64,000 bases of DNA, taken from contig QFQR01000004.1 in assembly GCA_003243275.1 (NCBI GenBank), positions 186,001 through 250,000 on the forward strand. The letters run 5' to 3'. Of this stretch, positions 35,237-44,194 are shown piece by piece; the first letter of the stretch is position 1; each line of letters begins with the position of its first letter. Origin of the DNA: Leifsonia xyli (lineage in GTDB: Bacteria; Actinomycetota; Actinomycetes; Actinomycetales; Microbacteriaceae). The notes beneath the pieces were generated by a model. That model was not told where the DNA came from and made no database searches. It worked only from the letters and a program-made list of their open reading frames with translations. The position numbers and the translations under genes are program-made.

Positions 35237-37692
35237 GCGCGCGGGAGCTGCACAGCGGGTGGACGGTGCGGGCGTCGGGCGGCCCGGTGCCGTCGGCCCT
35301 GCTCGGCGGACTCGGTGCGGATGCGGCGGTTCCGGCCGTCGTGCCCGGCGTCGTGCACCAGGCACTGCTGGCGGCGGGGCTCATCCCCGATCCGTACCTC
35401 GACGACAACGAGTCGGCCCTCGCCTGGATCGGGCTCGTCGACTGGGAGTACCGCACGCGCGTCGTGCCGACCGCAGCCGAGCTCACCGCCGAGCGGCTGG
35501 AACTGGTCTTCGACGGGCTCGACACCGTGGCATCCGTGTCGCTCGACGGCGAGGTGCTCGCCGAGGTCGCCAACCAGCACCGCCGCTACCGGCTCGACGT
35601 GACCGGGCGACTGCGGCCGGACGGGAGCGAGCTGGTGGTCGCCTTCCGCAGCCCGGTGCGCTACGCGGACGCGCAGAGCCTCGTGCTCGGACCGCGACCG
35701 CGGCCCTACCCGATGCCGTACGAGGCGATCCGCAAGGCCGCCTGCAACTTCGGCTGGGACTGGGGCATCGCGACCTTCACGAGCGGCATCTGGCGGGCGG
35801 TGCGCCTCGAAGCCTGGTCGACGGCGCGGCTCGCCGAGGTGCGCGTCGCGGCGTCGGCCGTGGGCGGCGGCGGTGTCGTGACGGCCGAGGTGTCGGTGGC
35901 GCGGGCCTCGGATGTCGAGCTCGCGCTCGAACTGGAGGTCGCCGGGGTCGTCGCGAGCGCCGCGCTCGCCGCGGGCGCGACCACCGCCTCGTTGCGCGTC
36001 GAGCTCGACGCGGTGGAGCGCTGGTGGCCGATCGGGCACGGCGCGCAGCCGCTCACCGACGTCGTCGTGCGGCTGCGGTCGGGCGAGGCGACCCTCGACA
36101 CGGCGTCGCGGCGGGTCGGCTTCCGCACCCTGCGCTGGCACACCGACCCCGACGCCGCCGGGCGCCCGTTCCAGCTCGTCGTCAACGACCGGCCCATCTG
36201 GGTGAAGGGCGTCAACTGGATCCCGGATGACGCGCTCTTCCCGCGGGTCGACCGCGCCCGCTACGAGCGTCGACTGCGGCAGGCCGCATCCGCGGGCATC
36301 AACCTGGTGCGCGTCTGGGGCGGAGGCATCTACGAAGACGACGCCTTCTTCGAGCTCGCCGACGAACTCGGGCTGCTCACCTGGCAGGACTTCCTGTTCG
36401 CGTGCGCCGCCTACCCGGAGGAGGAGCCCATCCGCTCGGAGGTGGAGGCGGAAGCCCGCGACAACGTCGCCCGCATCGCCCACCACGCATCGCTCGCCCT
36501 CCTCACGGGCAACAACGAGAACCTGTGGGGCCGCGAGGACTGGGGCTGGGAGACCCGCCTCGACGGGGCGACGTGGGGCGCCGCCTACTACTACGAGCTG
36601 CTGCCCGCCGTGGTGGCCGAGCTCGCGCCGCACGTGCCGTATGCGCCGGGCAGCCCGTTCAGCAGCGAGCCCGGGCGGCATCCGAACGACGAGAGCGACG
36701 GATCCACGCACCTCTGGGAGCAGTGGAACCGGCAGGGCTGGGAGAGCTACCGAGAGCACACCCCGCGCTTCGTGGCCGAGTTCGGATGGCAGGGCCCGCC
36801 CGCCTGGACGACCCTCACGCGCGCCCTCAGCGACGACCCGCTCACGCCCGAATCGCCTGGCATGCTCGTGCACCAGAAGGCGATGGAGGGCAACCAGAAG
36901 CTCGTCGACGGGCTGCTGCCGCACTACCGGGTGCCGCGCGAGATGGAGACCTGGCACTGGGCGATGCAGCTGAACCAGGCGAACGCGGTGGGGGCCGCGC
37001 TCGACCACTTCCGCTCGCACGCGCCGCACACCTCCGGGGCGGTCATCTGGCAGCTCAACGACTGCTGGCCGGTCACCTCGTGGGCGGCGATCGACGGCGA
37101 CGGGCGGGAGAAGCCGCTCTTCTTCGCGCTCGCGAACGCCTTCGCGCCCCGCGTCGTGACGGTGCAGCCGCGGGGCGAGGCGCTCGTCGCGGTGCTCGGC
37201 AACGACACCGGCGAGCCGTGGGAGGGAGAGCTCGTGCTCGCGCGCCGCGGCTACGACGGGGAGTCGCTCGCGTCGGTGGCGGCTCAGGTGGCGGTCGCAC
37301 CGTGGTCGACGGTGACGGTGACGGTTCCGGATGCGGTGGCCGCCGCCGCGGATGCGGCATCCGAGCTGGTGGTCGCGACGCTCGGCCCCGTGCGGGGGCT
37401 GTGGTTCTTCGCCGAACCGCGCGACTCCGCGCTGCCGGCGCCGCGGTTCGAGGTGAGCACGGCATCCGCGGGGGACGAGGTGCTCGTCACGGTGACCGCC
37501 GAGACGCTGCTCGTCGACACGACGCTGCTGGTCGACAAGCTCGACGCGGCGGCGTCCGTCGACTCGGGGCTCGTGACGCTGCTGCCGGGCGAGGCGCACA
37601 CCTTCCGGGTGCGGGGCGCGGGGGGCGCTGCGGCATCCGCGTTCGCCGAGCCGCGGGTGCTGCGCACCGGCAACCAGTTGGTGGCGCCGTGA
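35233..37692 (+). CDS. GH2 beta-mannosidase, cytoplasmic
   Basis: 819 residues. GH2 architecture: N-terminal jelly roll, immunoglobulin-like domain, then a TIM barrel from about residue 310 with VKGVNWIPDDALFPRV, acid/base TGNNEN and nucleophile FVAEFGW. The pattern is that of beta-mannosidases, and neighbours agree. The GTG start overlaps the permease stop by four bases. It releases mannose from the non-reducing end of imported manno-oligosaccharides. Confidence 0.9.
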   Translation: MSARELHSGWTVRASGGPVPSALLGGLGADAAVPAVVPGVVHQALLAAGLIPDPYLDDNESALAWIGLVDWEYRTRVVPTAAELTAERLELVFDGLDTVASVSLDGEVLAEVANQHRRYRLDVTGRLRPDGSELVVAFRSPVRYADAQSLVLGPRPRPYPMPYEAIRKAACNFGWDWGIATFTSGIWRAVRLEAWSTARLAEVRVAASAVGGGGVVTAEVSVARASDVELALELEVAGVVASAALAAGATTASLRVELDAVERWWPIGHGAQPLTDVVVRLRSGEATLDTASRRVGFRTLRWHTDPDAAGRPFQLVVNDRPIWVKGVNWIPDDALFPRVDRARYERRLRQAASAGINLVRVWGGGIYEDDAFFELADELGLLTWQDFLFACAAYPEEEPIRSEVEAEARDNVARIAHHASLALLTGNNENLWGREDWGWETRLDGATWGAAYYYELLPAVVAELAPHVPYAPGSPFSSEPGRHPNDESDGSTHLWEQWNRQGWESYREHTPRFVAEFGWQGPPAWTTLTRALSDDPLTPESPGMLVHQKAMEGNQKLVDGLLPHYRVPREMETWHWAMQLNQANAVGAALDHFRSHAPHTSGAVIWQLNDCWPVTSWAAIDGDGREKPLFFALANAFAPRVVTVQPRGEALVAVLGNDTGEPWEGELVLARRGYDGESLASVAAQVAVAPWSTVTVTVPDAVAAAADAASELVVATLGPVRGLWFFAEPRDSALPAPRFEVSTASAGDEVLVTVTAETLLVDTTLLVDKLDAAASVDSGLVTLLPGEAHTFRVRGAGGAAASAFAEPRVLRTGNQLVAP

Positions 37693-38645
37693 GCGCGCGG
37701 TTCGCCGGCGACCCGGTCTGCGGGATGACGTGGGGCTGGGTCGGCGAGCGCGGCAGCTGGGCGACCCCGGAGGCCGGCGAGTCGATGCGGCTGATGGCGG
37801 GGCACGACGTCACCTGGACGGCGCTCGCCTACGCGGCCGAGCAGGAGCACGTGTACTCGACCGAGATCCCGCTCGACGGCGTGCAGGTGTCGGACGACGA
37901 GATCGTCGGTGCCATCCGGGCCGCGCACGCGCTCGGCCTGCGGGTGTGCCTCAAGCCCGTCGTGAACGTCGCGGACGGCAGTTGGCGGGCGCACATCGGC
38001 TTCTTCGACGACCCGGTGCCTGGCGAGCCGACCTGGGCCGAGTGGTTCGTCTCCTACGAGCGGTTCATTCTGCACGCGGCGCGCATCGCCGAGGCGGAGG
38101 GCTGCGCGATGCTCTGCATCGGCTGCGAGATGGTGCGCGCCGACGCGCAGGAGCAGCACTGGCGCGCTCTCGTGACTGCGGTGCGCGAGGTGTACTCGGG
38201 GCTCGTCACCTACAACTGCGACAAGTACCAGGAGGACCGCCTCAGCTGGTGGGATGCGGTCGACGTGATCTCGTCGAGCGGCTACTACCCGTCTGGCGCG
38301 TGGGAGGTGCAGCTCGACCGCATCGAGGCGGTCGTCGCGGCATCCGGCAAGCCGTTCTTCTTCATGGAGGCGGGCTGCCCGTCGCGGGAAGGGTCGGCGG
38401 CGCTGCCGAACGACTGGTCGTTGCCGGGGGCGCCCTCGGGGGCGGAGCAGTTGCGCTACTACGAGGAGATGTTCCGGGCGGTGCGCGCGCGGCCGTGGGT
38501 GCGTGGGCTCATGCTCTGGGACTGGCCCGCGCGCTTGTACCCTGAGCAGGGCGCGCCGCAGAACGACGACTACTGCCCCTACGGCAAACCGGCGGGCGCG
38601 TTCATGGCCGCGCAGTATCGCGCGTGGAACGAGGAGAGCAGCTGA
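37689..38645 (+). CDS. GH113-like mannanase/mannosidase
   Basis: 318 residues, a single TIM barrel. It shows the GH113 patterns LRVCLKPVVNVADGSWRAHI, the acid/base region MLCIGCEMVRAD, YNCDKYQEDRLSWWDAVDVI and the nucleophile region FFFMEAGCPS. There is no signal peptide, so it acts on imported oligosaccharides, which is unusual for an endo-mannanase. GTGA overlap with the GH2 gene; the much longer upstream frame is antisense-like sequence inside that gene. GH113 assignment is from remembered motifs. Confidence 0.78.
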   Translation: MSARFAGDPVCGMTWGWVGERGSWATPEAGESMRLMAGHDVTWTALAYAAEQEHVYSTEIPLDGVQVSDDEIVGAIRAAHALGLRVCLKPVVNVADGSWRAHIGFFDDPVPGEPTWAEWFVSYERFILHAARIAEAEGCAMLCIGCEMVRADAQEQHWRALVTAVREVYSGLVTYNCDKYQEDRLSWWDAVDVISSSGYYPSGAWEVQLDRIEAVVAASGKPFFFMEAGCPSREGSAALPNDWSLPGAPSGAEQLRYYEEMFRAVRARPWVRGLMLWDWPARLYPEQGAPQNDDYCPYGKPAGAFMAAQYRAWNEESS

Positions 38646-39568
38646 TGACCGACACCGCATCCACCGTGCTGGCGTTGGATGCGGGGCAGACGGGCATCAA
38701 GGTGCGGCTGACGCGAGCGGATGCGGCACCGCTCGAGCGGGTGTTCGCGGGCGTGCGCACCGACCAGCCGCTGCTGCCGCAGTTGGCCGCGGTCGCCTGC
38801 GAGGCGGCGGGCGGCATCCCGGTCGATGCGCTCGCCGCGGGGGTGTCGGGCCTCACCTCCGCCGAGCACGACGCGGGGGAGTTGCGTGCCCTGTTGCGCG
38901 ACGTCGTCGCGGGCCGGGTGCTGCTCGCGCACGACTCGGTGACGTCGTACCTCGGAACGCTCGGTGACGCGGAGGGGGTCGTGGTCGCCTCGGGCACCGG
39001 TTCGATCATCCTCGCGGTGGGACCGGCGGGGGTCGCCAGGGTCGACGGATGGGGCTACCTCATGGGCGACGCGGGCAGCGGGTTCTGGGTCGGCCGAGCC
39101 GCGCTCGACGCCGTGATGCGCGCGCATGACGGACGGGGACCGGAGACCGCGCTCACCGCGGTGGTGCGTGGGCGCTGGCCGGAGCTCGAAGACGCGTATG
39201 TGCAGTTGCAGTCCGACCCCGCGCGCGTGAGCGTGGTGGCGTGGTTCGCCGAGGCGGTGGCGGCGCACGCCGAGACGGATGCCGTGTCGGCGTGCATCTG
39301 CCGGGAGGCAGGCGAGGAGCTCGCGCTCTCGGTGCTCACCGCCCTGCGGCGGGTGGGAACGGATGCCGCTCCGCTGGTGAGCGCGATCGGCGGCGTGTTC
39401 CGCGGAGGGCTGGTGCGCAGCGTGTTCGAGGACGCCGTGCGCGCGGTGCACCCGGGCGCGCGCTTCGAGGCGCCGCACGGCACGGGGCTCGACGGGGCGG
39501 CGGCGCTCGCGGTGCTGACTCCGCAGCATCCGCTCTCGGCGCTGGTGTCGGTCGCCGCCGCGGACTGA
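38645..39568 (+). CDS. BadF/BadG/BcrA/BcrD-type sugar kinase
   Basis: 307 residues of the ASKHA fold. Phosphate-1 motif LALDAGQTGIKVRL, phosphate-2 VVVASGTGSIILAV, and DGWGYLMGDAGSGFWVGR as in N-acetylglucosamine kinases. It probably phosphorylates mannose or a related sugar released by the two hydrolases. One-base overlap (TGATG) with the GH113 gene, last gene of the operon. Confidence 0.82.
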   Translation: MTDTASTVLALDAGQTGIKVRLTRADAAPLERVFAGVRTDQPLLPQLAAVACEAAGGIPVDALAAGVSGLTSAEHDAGELRALLRDVVAGRVLLAHDSVTSYLGTLGDAEGVVVASGTGSIILAVGPAGVARVDGWGYLMGDAGSGFWVGRAALDAVMRAHDGRGPETALTAVVRGRWPELEDAYVQLQSDPARVSVVAWFAEAVAAHAETDAVSACICREAGEELALSVLTALRRVGTDAAPLVSAIGGVFRGGLVRSVFEDAVRAVHPGARFEAPHGTGLDGAAALAVLTPQHPLSALVSVAAAD

Positions 39569-39624
39569 GTGCTCGCGCCGGGTGCGGCTCGGTACGGGCG
39601 CCGGGTGGTGCGGCCCGCGTGGGC

Positions 39625-40131
39625 TCAGTGCGCGAGCACCTGCAACCCCACGACGGCCAGTCCGATGACGGCCTCCCCGCCGAGCGCGAACAGCCGCTGC
39701 CACCACCGCAGACGCAGCCTGCGCACGGCGAGCCACCCGATGCCGACGAGCGCCGCGATCAGCGCCACCTCCGACGCGCGCAGCGCCACCTCCGCGCTCC
39801 ACACGCCGAGCACCGCGAGGCCGAGGAAGAGGAAGGGCAACGCGAGGCTGCCGACCGCTCCGAAGCTCGTGAGCAGCGCGAGCCGCCACTCGGCCGCGGT
39901 GAGCGGCCGCTCGTGCACCACGAGATGCGAGAGCACATCCGCCACGAACACCGCCGCGAGCAGGCCGCCGATGGTGACACCCAGCACGCGGATCGCCTCC
40001 GCCGCCTCCGCGTCCTTGAGCAGCAGGCCGATCACCACCGCGAGCGCCGCGAAGGTGACGTAGATGCGCTCCTTCAGGTGCGCGGCGCGGGCGTGGCGGG
40101 CCTCGAGGTCGGGTGTCTCCGTCTCGCTCAT
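39625..40131 (-). CDS. Small integral membrane protein, unknown
   Basis: 168 residues with four or five hydrophobic segments between a charged N-terminus and a basic loop (RRLRLRWWQRL). Not recognised. The ATG overlaps the stop of the zinc-peptidase gene by four bases, so the two are co-translated. Confidence 0.75.
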   Translation of the reverse strand: MSETETPDLEARHARAAHLKERIYVTFAALAVVIGLLLKDAEAAEAIRVLGVTIGGLLAAVFVADVLSHLVVHERPLTAAEWRLALLTSFGAVGSLALPFLFLGLAVLGVWSAEVALRASEVALIAALVGIGWLAVRRLRLRWWQRLFALGGEAVIGLAVVGLQVLAH

Positions 40132-41159
40132 GCGGCGCCCCTCTCGGTGATGAGCCGGTGGATGAAGCCGAGCTTCGCGTGCACGGGCGGGGGCAGCTCG
40201 AAGGGGTAGAGGTCGCGCTGGCCCATCGCCCGGTTCACGCGGTTGAAGAACAGCGAGACCCACCGCCAGTCCTGCAACATCCGCTCGGCGTCGGGGTAGG
40301 CGGATGCCGGCACGACATCGTGGTCGACGATGCGGCCCGCGCGCTCGGCGTCGAGCACCATCCCCGCGGCCGCCGCGGTGTCGAGTGTCGCCTGGATGTG
40401 GAGGTAGTGCGCGAAGCACTCGGCGAAGTCCTCCCACGGGTGCATCGTGGCGTACTCGGAGATGAAGGATGCGCGCCAGTCCTCCGGCGCGCCGAGACGG
40501 TAGTGCCGGTCGAGGGCGTCGCGGTAGCTCGCGCGCTCGTCGCCGAAGAGCGCGCGGCACTCGGACCAGGTGGTGTCGTCGGTGATGAGCACGTTCTGGT
40601 AGTAGTGGCCGATCTCGTGGCGGAAGTGGCCGAGCATGGTGCGGTAGGGCTCGCCGAGCGACACCCGCAGCGCCTCCCGCCGGGCGTCGAGGGTCTCGGC
40701 GAGGTCGATCGTGATGATGCCGTTCGCGTGTCCGATCATGACGGGCGCGCCCTCGGAGATGCTCGAGAGCAGGTCGAAGCCGAGCCCGCCCTCGCGCTCG
40801 TAGTAGGGGGTGATGGGCAGGCCGAGCTGCAGCAGCTGCACCATCAGCCGGCGCTTGGCGACTCCCGCATCCGCGAGCTTCTCCCACGCGACCGTGTCGC
40901 TCTGCGGAGGCAGCCGGCGGCTCGTGCTGCACGACAGGCAGCGCCCGGTGCCCGCGTCCTCGGCGACGAGCCAGTTGCATCCCCACGGGCGGTTGCCGCA
41001 GGGGAACCACCGCATCCCGTCGACGTCGACTCCGGCCGGGTCGGCGAGGCGGTAGCGGAGGCTCGGATGGTGGAAGCCGAGCGCGGCGCCGCAGTGCCGG
41101 CACTCGAGTTCGTCGAGGAACGCGAATCGGTCGCAGCGGGGGCAGCGCGGGGCGGACAC
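40128..41159 (-). CDS. Putative zinc peptidase with N-terminal zinc ribbons (Peptidase_Mx-like)
   Basis: 343 residues. N-terminal zinc-ribbon pairs CPRCDRF ... CRHCG and PCGN ... CLSC, then a metalloprotease core with FRHEIGHYYQ (HExxH) and EDFAECFAHYLH supplying a third ligand. It resembles the putative zinc-binding metallopeptidase family of actinobacteria and proteobacteria. No signal peptide. GTG start. Substrate unknown. Confidence 0.8.
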   Translation of the reverse strand: MSAPRCPRCDRFAFLDELECRHCGAALGFHHPSLRYRLADPAGVDVDGMRWFPCGNRPWGCNWLVAEDAGTGRCLSCSTSRRLPPQSDTVAWEKLADAGVAKRRLMVQLLQLGLPITPYYEREGGLGFDLLSSISEGAPVMIGHANGIITIDLAETLDARREALRVSLGEPYRTMLGHFRHEIGHYYQNVLITDDTTWSECRALFGDERASYRDALDRHYRLGAPEDWRASFISEYATMHPWEDFAECFAHYLHIQATLDTAAAAGMVLDAERAGRIVDHDVVPASAYPDAERMLQDWRWVSLFFNRVNRAMGQRDLYPFELPPPVHAKLGFIHRLITERGAA

Positions 41160-41273
41160 GCTCGGAGTCTAGAGCCCGAGCGTGTCCGGCGGTCGAGCCC
41201 GTCGCTGCGCTCGCGCCCCGCGCCCTCCCGCGCCCTGTGCCCCGCGCTCCCTGCCCGCGCCCTGTGCCCCGCC

Positions 41274-41370
41274 CCTGTGTCGAAAATGCAGGAGATTCTG
41301 CGGACGGATGCGGCCCCGCCTGCCCAGGGCCGGGCACCCACGCGTAGATCTCCTGCATTTTCGACACAGG
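41274..41370. repeat. Perfect 23-bp inverted repeat with 51-bp spacer
   Basis: Arms 41274-41296 and 41348-41370 are exact reverse complements, beginning CCTGTGTCGAAAATGCAGG. The arms are AT-richer than the GC-rich spacer. The unit lies between the zinc-peptidase gene and tRNA-Arg and has no coding frame. It looks like a REP/MITE-type unit rather than a terminator. Confidence 0.8.
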
Positions 41371-41461
41371 CACGGGGGACGGACGCGAGCCCTCTCGTGC
41401 CGTGGTGTCCGGAGCGGTGTGGCGCCCTGATATAGTCGTCAGGTTGACGTCATGTCGGCAT

Positions 41462-41534
41462 GCGCCCGTAGCTCAATGGATAGAGCATCTGACTACGGAT
41501 CAGAAGGTTGGGGGTTCGAGTCCCTCCGGGCGCA
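41462..41534 (+). tRNA. tRNA-Arg (anticodon ACG), integration target
   Basis: A 73-base cloverleaf: acceptor GCGCCCG/CGGGCGC, anticodon stem TCTGA/TCAGA around CTACGGA (anticodon ACG), T arm GGGGG TTCGAGT CCCTC. A TATAGT -10-like box lies at 41431-41436. The convergent recombinase gene ends inside it at 41500. Confidence 0.97.
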
Positions 41535-43197
41535 CCCAACGCACAAGGCTCGAACCTTGGCCCGAGGAATCAAGGGCTGGGGTTCGGGCCTTGTCGGCGT
41601 TCTCTGCCCAGGTGAGCGCGTCGGCGTTGACCTCGGGGTCGAGCAGCATCTCGAAGGGCCGGTTGTTCTCGACGCGCAGTTCGTCGTCCTCCTCGATGTA
41701 GACCTTGGTGAAGAAGGCCTGGTTGCACAGGCGCCGGTTGGCGTCGTCGCAGCGGGCGTAGATGTCGGCGCAGTTCTCCAACAGGTTCAGGGCGTCGTCC
41801 AGGTGCGCGCGGGCGTCGGTGTACTCGCCGTGGTGGGCGTCGAGGCGGCGGTTCACCTGGTCGAGTTCTCCGGCGATGCGGTCTTGTTCCCGTTTGAGGA
41901 CGGCGAGCGGGATCGCGTCGGCGTAGTGGGCCTGCATGAGCCGGTCTTGCTCGTGCTCCAGGCGGTCGCGGTTCGCGGTGAGCTGGGCGAGTTCGTCGGC
42001 TTCGGCGGACATCAGCCGGTCGAACTCGTGGTGCAGCATCCCGGCCAGAGCTTCGCGTCGGGCGGGGGTGAGTTGCACGCGCTGGTAGTAGTTCTCGATC
42101 AAGTGCTCGACGTCCTCGATGAGGATGGCCTGCCTCGTGCAGTCGGTCCGCTTGGAGTGCCGCCCTGAGCAGACGAAGTAGGGGTAGACGTTGCCGTGTC
42201 GGTTCTTCGCGTTTGACACGATGAGGCGGGACCCGCAGGCCCCGCAGTAGACGGTGCCTTTCAGGTAGTGGTCGTGCACCTGGGTTGCCTCGGATGCGCT
42301 CTTGTGCGCGGTGAGGACGGACTGCACCTGGTACCAGACCTCGGCCGGGACGAGCGGCTGGTGCGCACCCTTGTAGGCGACGCCGCGGTAGATCACGTCG
42401 CCCTTGTAGTACGGGTTCGTCAGCATTCGGTGTACCGAGGACACAGCGAGCGGTTTCGAGGGCCGCTTCGGGGTGGGAAGACTGACCAGCCCTCGCGACG
42501 TCAGCTCGTCGTGGATCTGGCTGACGGTCCAGTTCCCGGAGGCGTATGCCTTGTATGCCCACTCAATCAGCGGTGCCCGGTCGGGGTCGAGCTGCACCGT
42601 GCGAACTTCGCGGCCGAGCTCGTCGCGGGAACGGATGTTGAGGTAGCCGATCGGTGCCTTGCCGACCGTGCCGCCGGTGGCGGCTTTCTGCGTCATGCCC
42701 TTGATGACCTCGGTGGCGAGATTGCGGGAGTAGAACTCCGCGATCGTGGACATGATGCCGTGCAGCAGCATCCCGCTGGGGGTCTCGTCAATGTTCTCGG
42801 TCGCGGAGACGAGCATGACCCCGGCCTCCTGCAAGGCGAGGTGGATCGTTACGTCGTCGGCGCGGTTGCGGGCGAGCCGGTCGACCTTGTGGACGATGCA
42901 GTACGCGACACGGTTGCGCTTGACGTACTGGATCATCCGCATCAGCTCGGGCCGGTCGGCCTTGCGGGCGGACTCGCCCGCGTCGATGAACTCCTTCACG
43001 ATGACCGCGCCGAGCTGTTCGGCCTTGCGGCGGTTGGCCTCGCGCTGGGCGGGAATGGAGAAGCCTTCATCGGTGCCGCCCTTCTCGGCTTGCTCCTTGG
43101 TGGAGACGCGCAGGTAGGACACCGCGAGTGCGGTGCCCTGGGGCGGTTCGATGAGACTGCGCACCGGGTCTGGAGTGCGCGCGGACGTGGTACTCAT
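41500..43197 (-). CDS. Large serine recombinase (integrase)
   Basis: 565 residues. N-terminal resolvase domain with the catalytic serine in VSYLRVSTKEQ, and KVDRLARNRADD; the recombinase domain GKAPIGYLNI ... MLTNPYYKGDVIYRGV; a zinc ribbon CGACGSRLIV ... YFVCSGR; then a long coiled-coil (about 360-480). The last 13 residues are read from the tRNA-Arg gene on the opposite strand, so integration probably gave the gene its 3' end. It catalyses insertion and, with a directionality factor, excision. Confidence 0.92.
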   Translation of the reverse strand: MSTTSARTPDPVRSLIEPPQGTALAVSYLRVSTKEQAEKGGTDEGFSIPAQREANRRKAEQLGAVIVKEFIDAGESARKADRPELMRMIQYVKRNRVAYCIVHKVDRLARNRADDVTIHLALQEAGVMLVSATENIDETPSGMLLHGIMSTIAEFYSRNLATEVIKGMTQKAATGGTVGKAPIGYLNIRSRDELGREVRTVQLDPDRAPLIEWAYKAYASGNWTVSQIHDELTSRGLVSLPTPKRPSKPLAVSSVHRMLTNPYYKGDVIYRGVAYKGAHQPLVPAEVWYQVQSVLTAHKSASEATQVHDHYLKGTVYCGACGSRLIVSNAKNRHGNVYPYFVCSGRHSKRTDCTRQAILIEDVEHLIENYYQRVQLTPARREALAGMLHHEFDRLMSAEADELAQLTANRDRLEHEQDRLMQAHYADAIPLAVLKREQDRIAGELDQVNRRLDAHHGEYTDARAHLDDALNLLENCADIYARCDDANRRLCNQAFFTKVYIEEDDELRVENNRPFEMLLDPEVNADALTWAENADKARTPALDSSGQGSSLVRWVRPEGLEPPTF

Positions 43198-43231
43198 GGG
43201 GGCCTGCTCTCACGAAATCTCGGCCCTCGCG

Positions 43232-43250
43232 CTCGGGCTGAACGCCCGAG
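43232..43250. terminator. Short hairpin before the recombinase gene
   Basis: CTCGGGC (43232-43238) and GCCCGAG (43244-43250) with a five-base loop, in the 182-base gap between the 72-residue gene and the recombinase. No T-tract; it could end the upstream block or structure the recombinase leader. Confidence 0.45.
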
Positions 43251-43379
43251 GGGTGCTGATCGTGAGAGGAAGCCCGAAAGCTCTAGGACTAGGCCGGAAC
43301 GGCCACGTAAACGTTGCCCGCCGGAGCGGGGTTTGGGACCACAACACCACGTCGACGCGAGGCTTGCTTGTGCTCGATT

Positions 43380-43598
43380 CTACCCGGATGCCTGGTCGGC
43401 GACCATTGCCGGACGGTAGGTCTCCGGTATTGCGGCGGCGCGACGCTCGGCGCGCGATCGGCCGGTCTCCTGCAAGGTCAGCCGGATCAGAACCTCGGCG
43501 AGCTTGTGCAAGTCGGCGTCCTCGCGATGTACCGCGCGTACGGAGAATGAACGGTCCTCATAGCGGCGCCGGTCGGTCTTCTTGACGTAGGTGCCCAT
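43380..43598 (-). CDS. 72-residue element protein, unknown
   Basis: Basic N-terminus (MGTYVKKTDRRRYEDRSF) and a helix VHREDADLHKLAEVLIRLTL. Not recognised. The ATG overlaps the DUF4913 stop by one base (TGATG), which supports it as a real gene. It is the last gene before the recombinase, where small excision factors sometimes sit; that is only position-based. Confidence 0.7.
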   Translation of the reverse strand: MGTYVKKTDRRRYEDRSFSVRAVHREDADLHKLAEVLIRLTLQETGRSRAERRAAAIPETYRPAMVADQASG

Positions 43599-44182
43599 CA
43601 GTCGCGCAACTCCCCAGTGGCAGGGTCGAGGCCGGCGTAGAACTCGTCCTCGGCCTGCTTGCGGGCGGCGACGTCATCGAGGACGAACTGCACGAAGTCC
43701 TCGTCGCGGTTGGCGATGATCCGGTCCTCGACGGGCTCTGCCGGGTCCTCGCCGGGCCAGACGGTCTGCCGGGTGGGGCGGTCTCGGTCGAGGCGGGTGC
43801 CGCAGGCGGCGACCCAATCCCTGAGCCGCTGTCTGGCGTCGGCGAAGTCGCGGTGCCAGCCCAGCGGCGCGGAGGCGTTCTGCTCGCTGTCGTAGGCGGC
43901 CAGCCAGTGCAGGTGCAGGGCCGAGAGCTCCCAGACGAGCTCGGGGTGGCGGTGCCAGAACGGCGGCACCACCGATGCGGGCAGACCATATGTCGTGCGG
44001 AGCCAGTTGACCCACTTATTCAGCTCCAGCCACTCGGCCTCGGCTTCCTCGCTCGTCAGGAGGTTCCAGTTGATAGGGTGCGGCGGCTCGGGCAGCAACG
44101 ACCCCTCGAACTCCTCGGGCGCCTCATCGAGGTCGGGCTCGTCACCCAGGTCCGGCGCGTCGCTGTCGTTCTCGTTCATCAT
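43598..44182 (-). CDS. DUF4913-like protein of actinobacterial elements
   Basis: 194 residues from ATG 44182 (a GTG at 44188 and an ATG at 44179 also read in frame). Acidic N-terminus, then the DUF4913 pattern INWNLL ... EWLELNKWVNWLRTTYGL ... VPPFWHRHPELVWELSALHLHW. Family function is unknown; it is common on actinobacterial mobile elements. It follows the SSB gene by a few bases. Confidence 0.78.
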   Translation of the reverse strand: MMNENDSDAPDLGDEPDLDEAPEEFEGSLLPEPPHPINWNLLTSEEAEAEWLELNKWVNWLRTTYGLPASVVPPFWHRHPELVWELSALHLHWLAAYDSEQNASAPLGWHRDFADARQRLRDWVAACGTRLDRDRPTRQTVWPGEDPAEPVEDRIIANRDEDFVQFVLDDVAARKQAEDEFYAGLDPATGELRD

Positions 44183-44194
44183 GGTCACCGCCGG

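Noticed and set aside
35203..37599. 798-codon minus-strand frame
   Set aside because: Antisense shadow of the GH2 gene.
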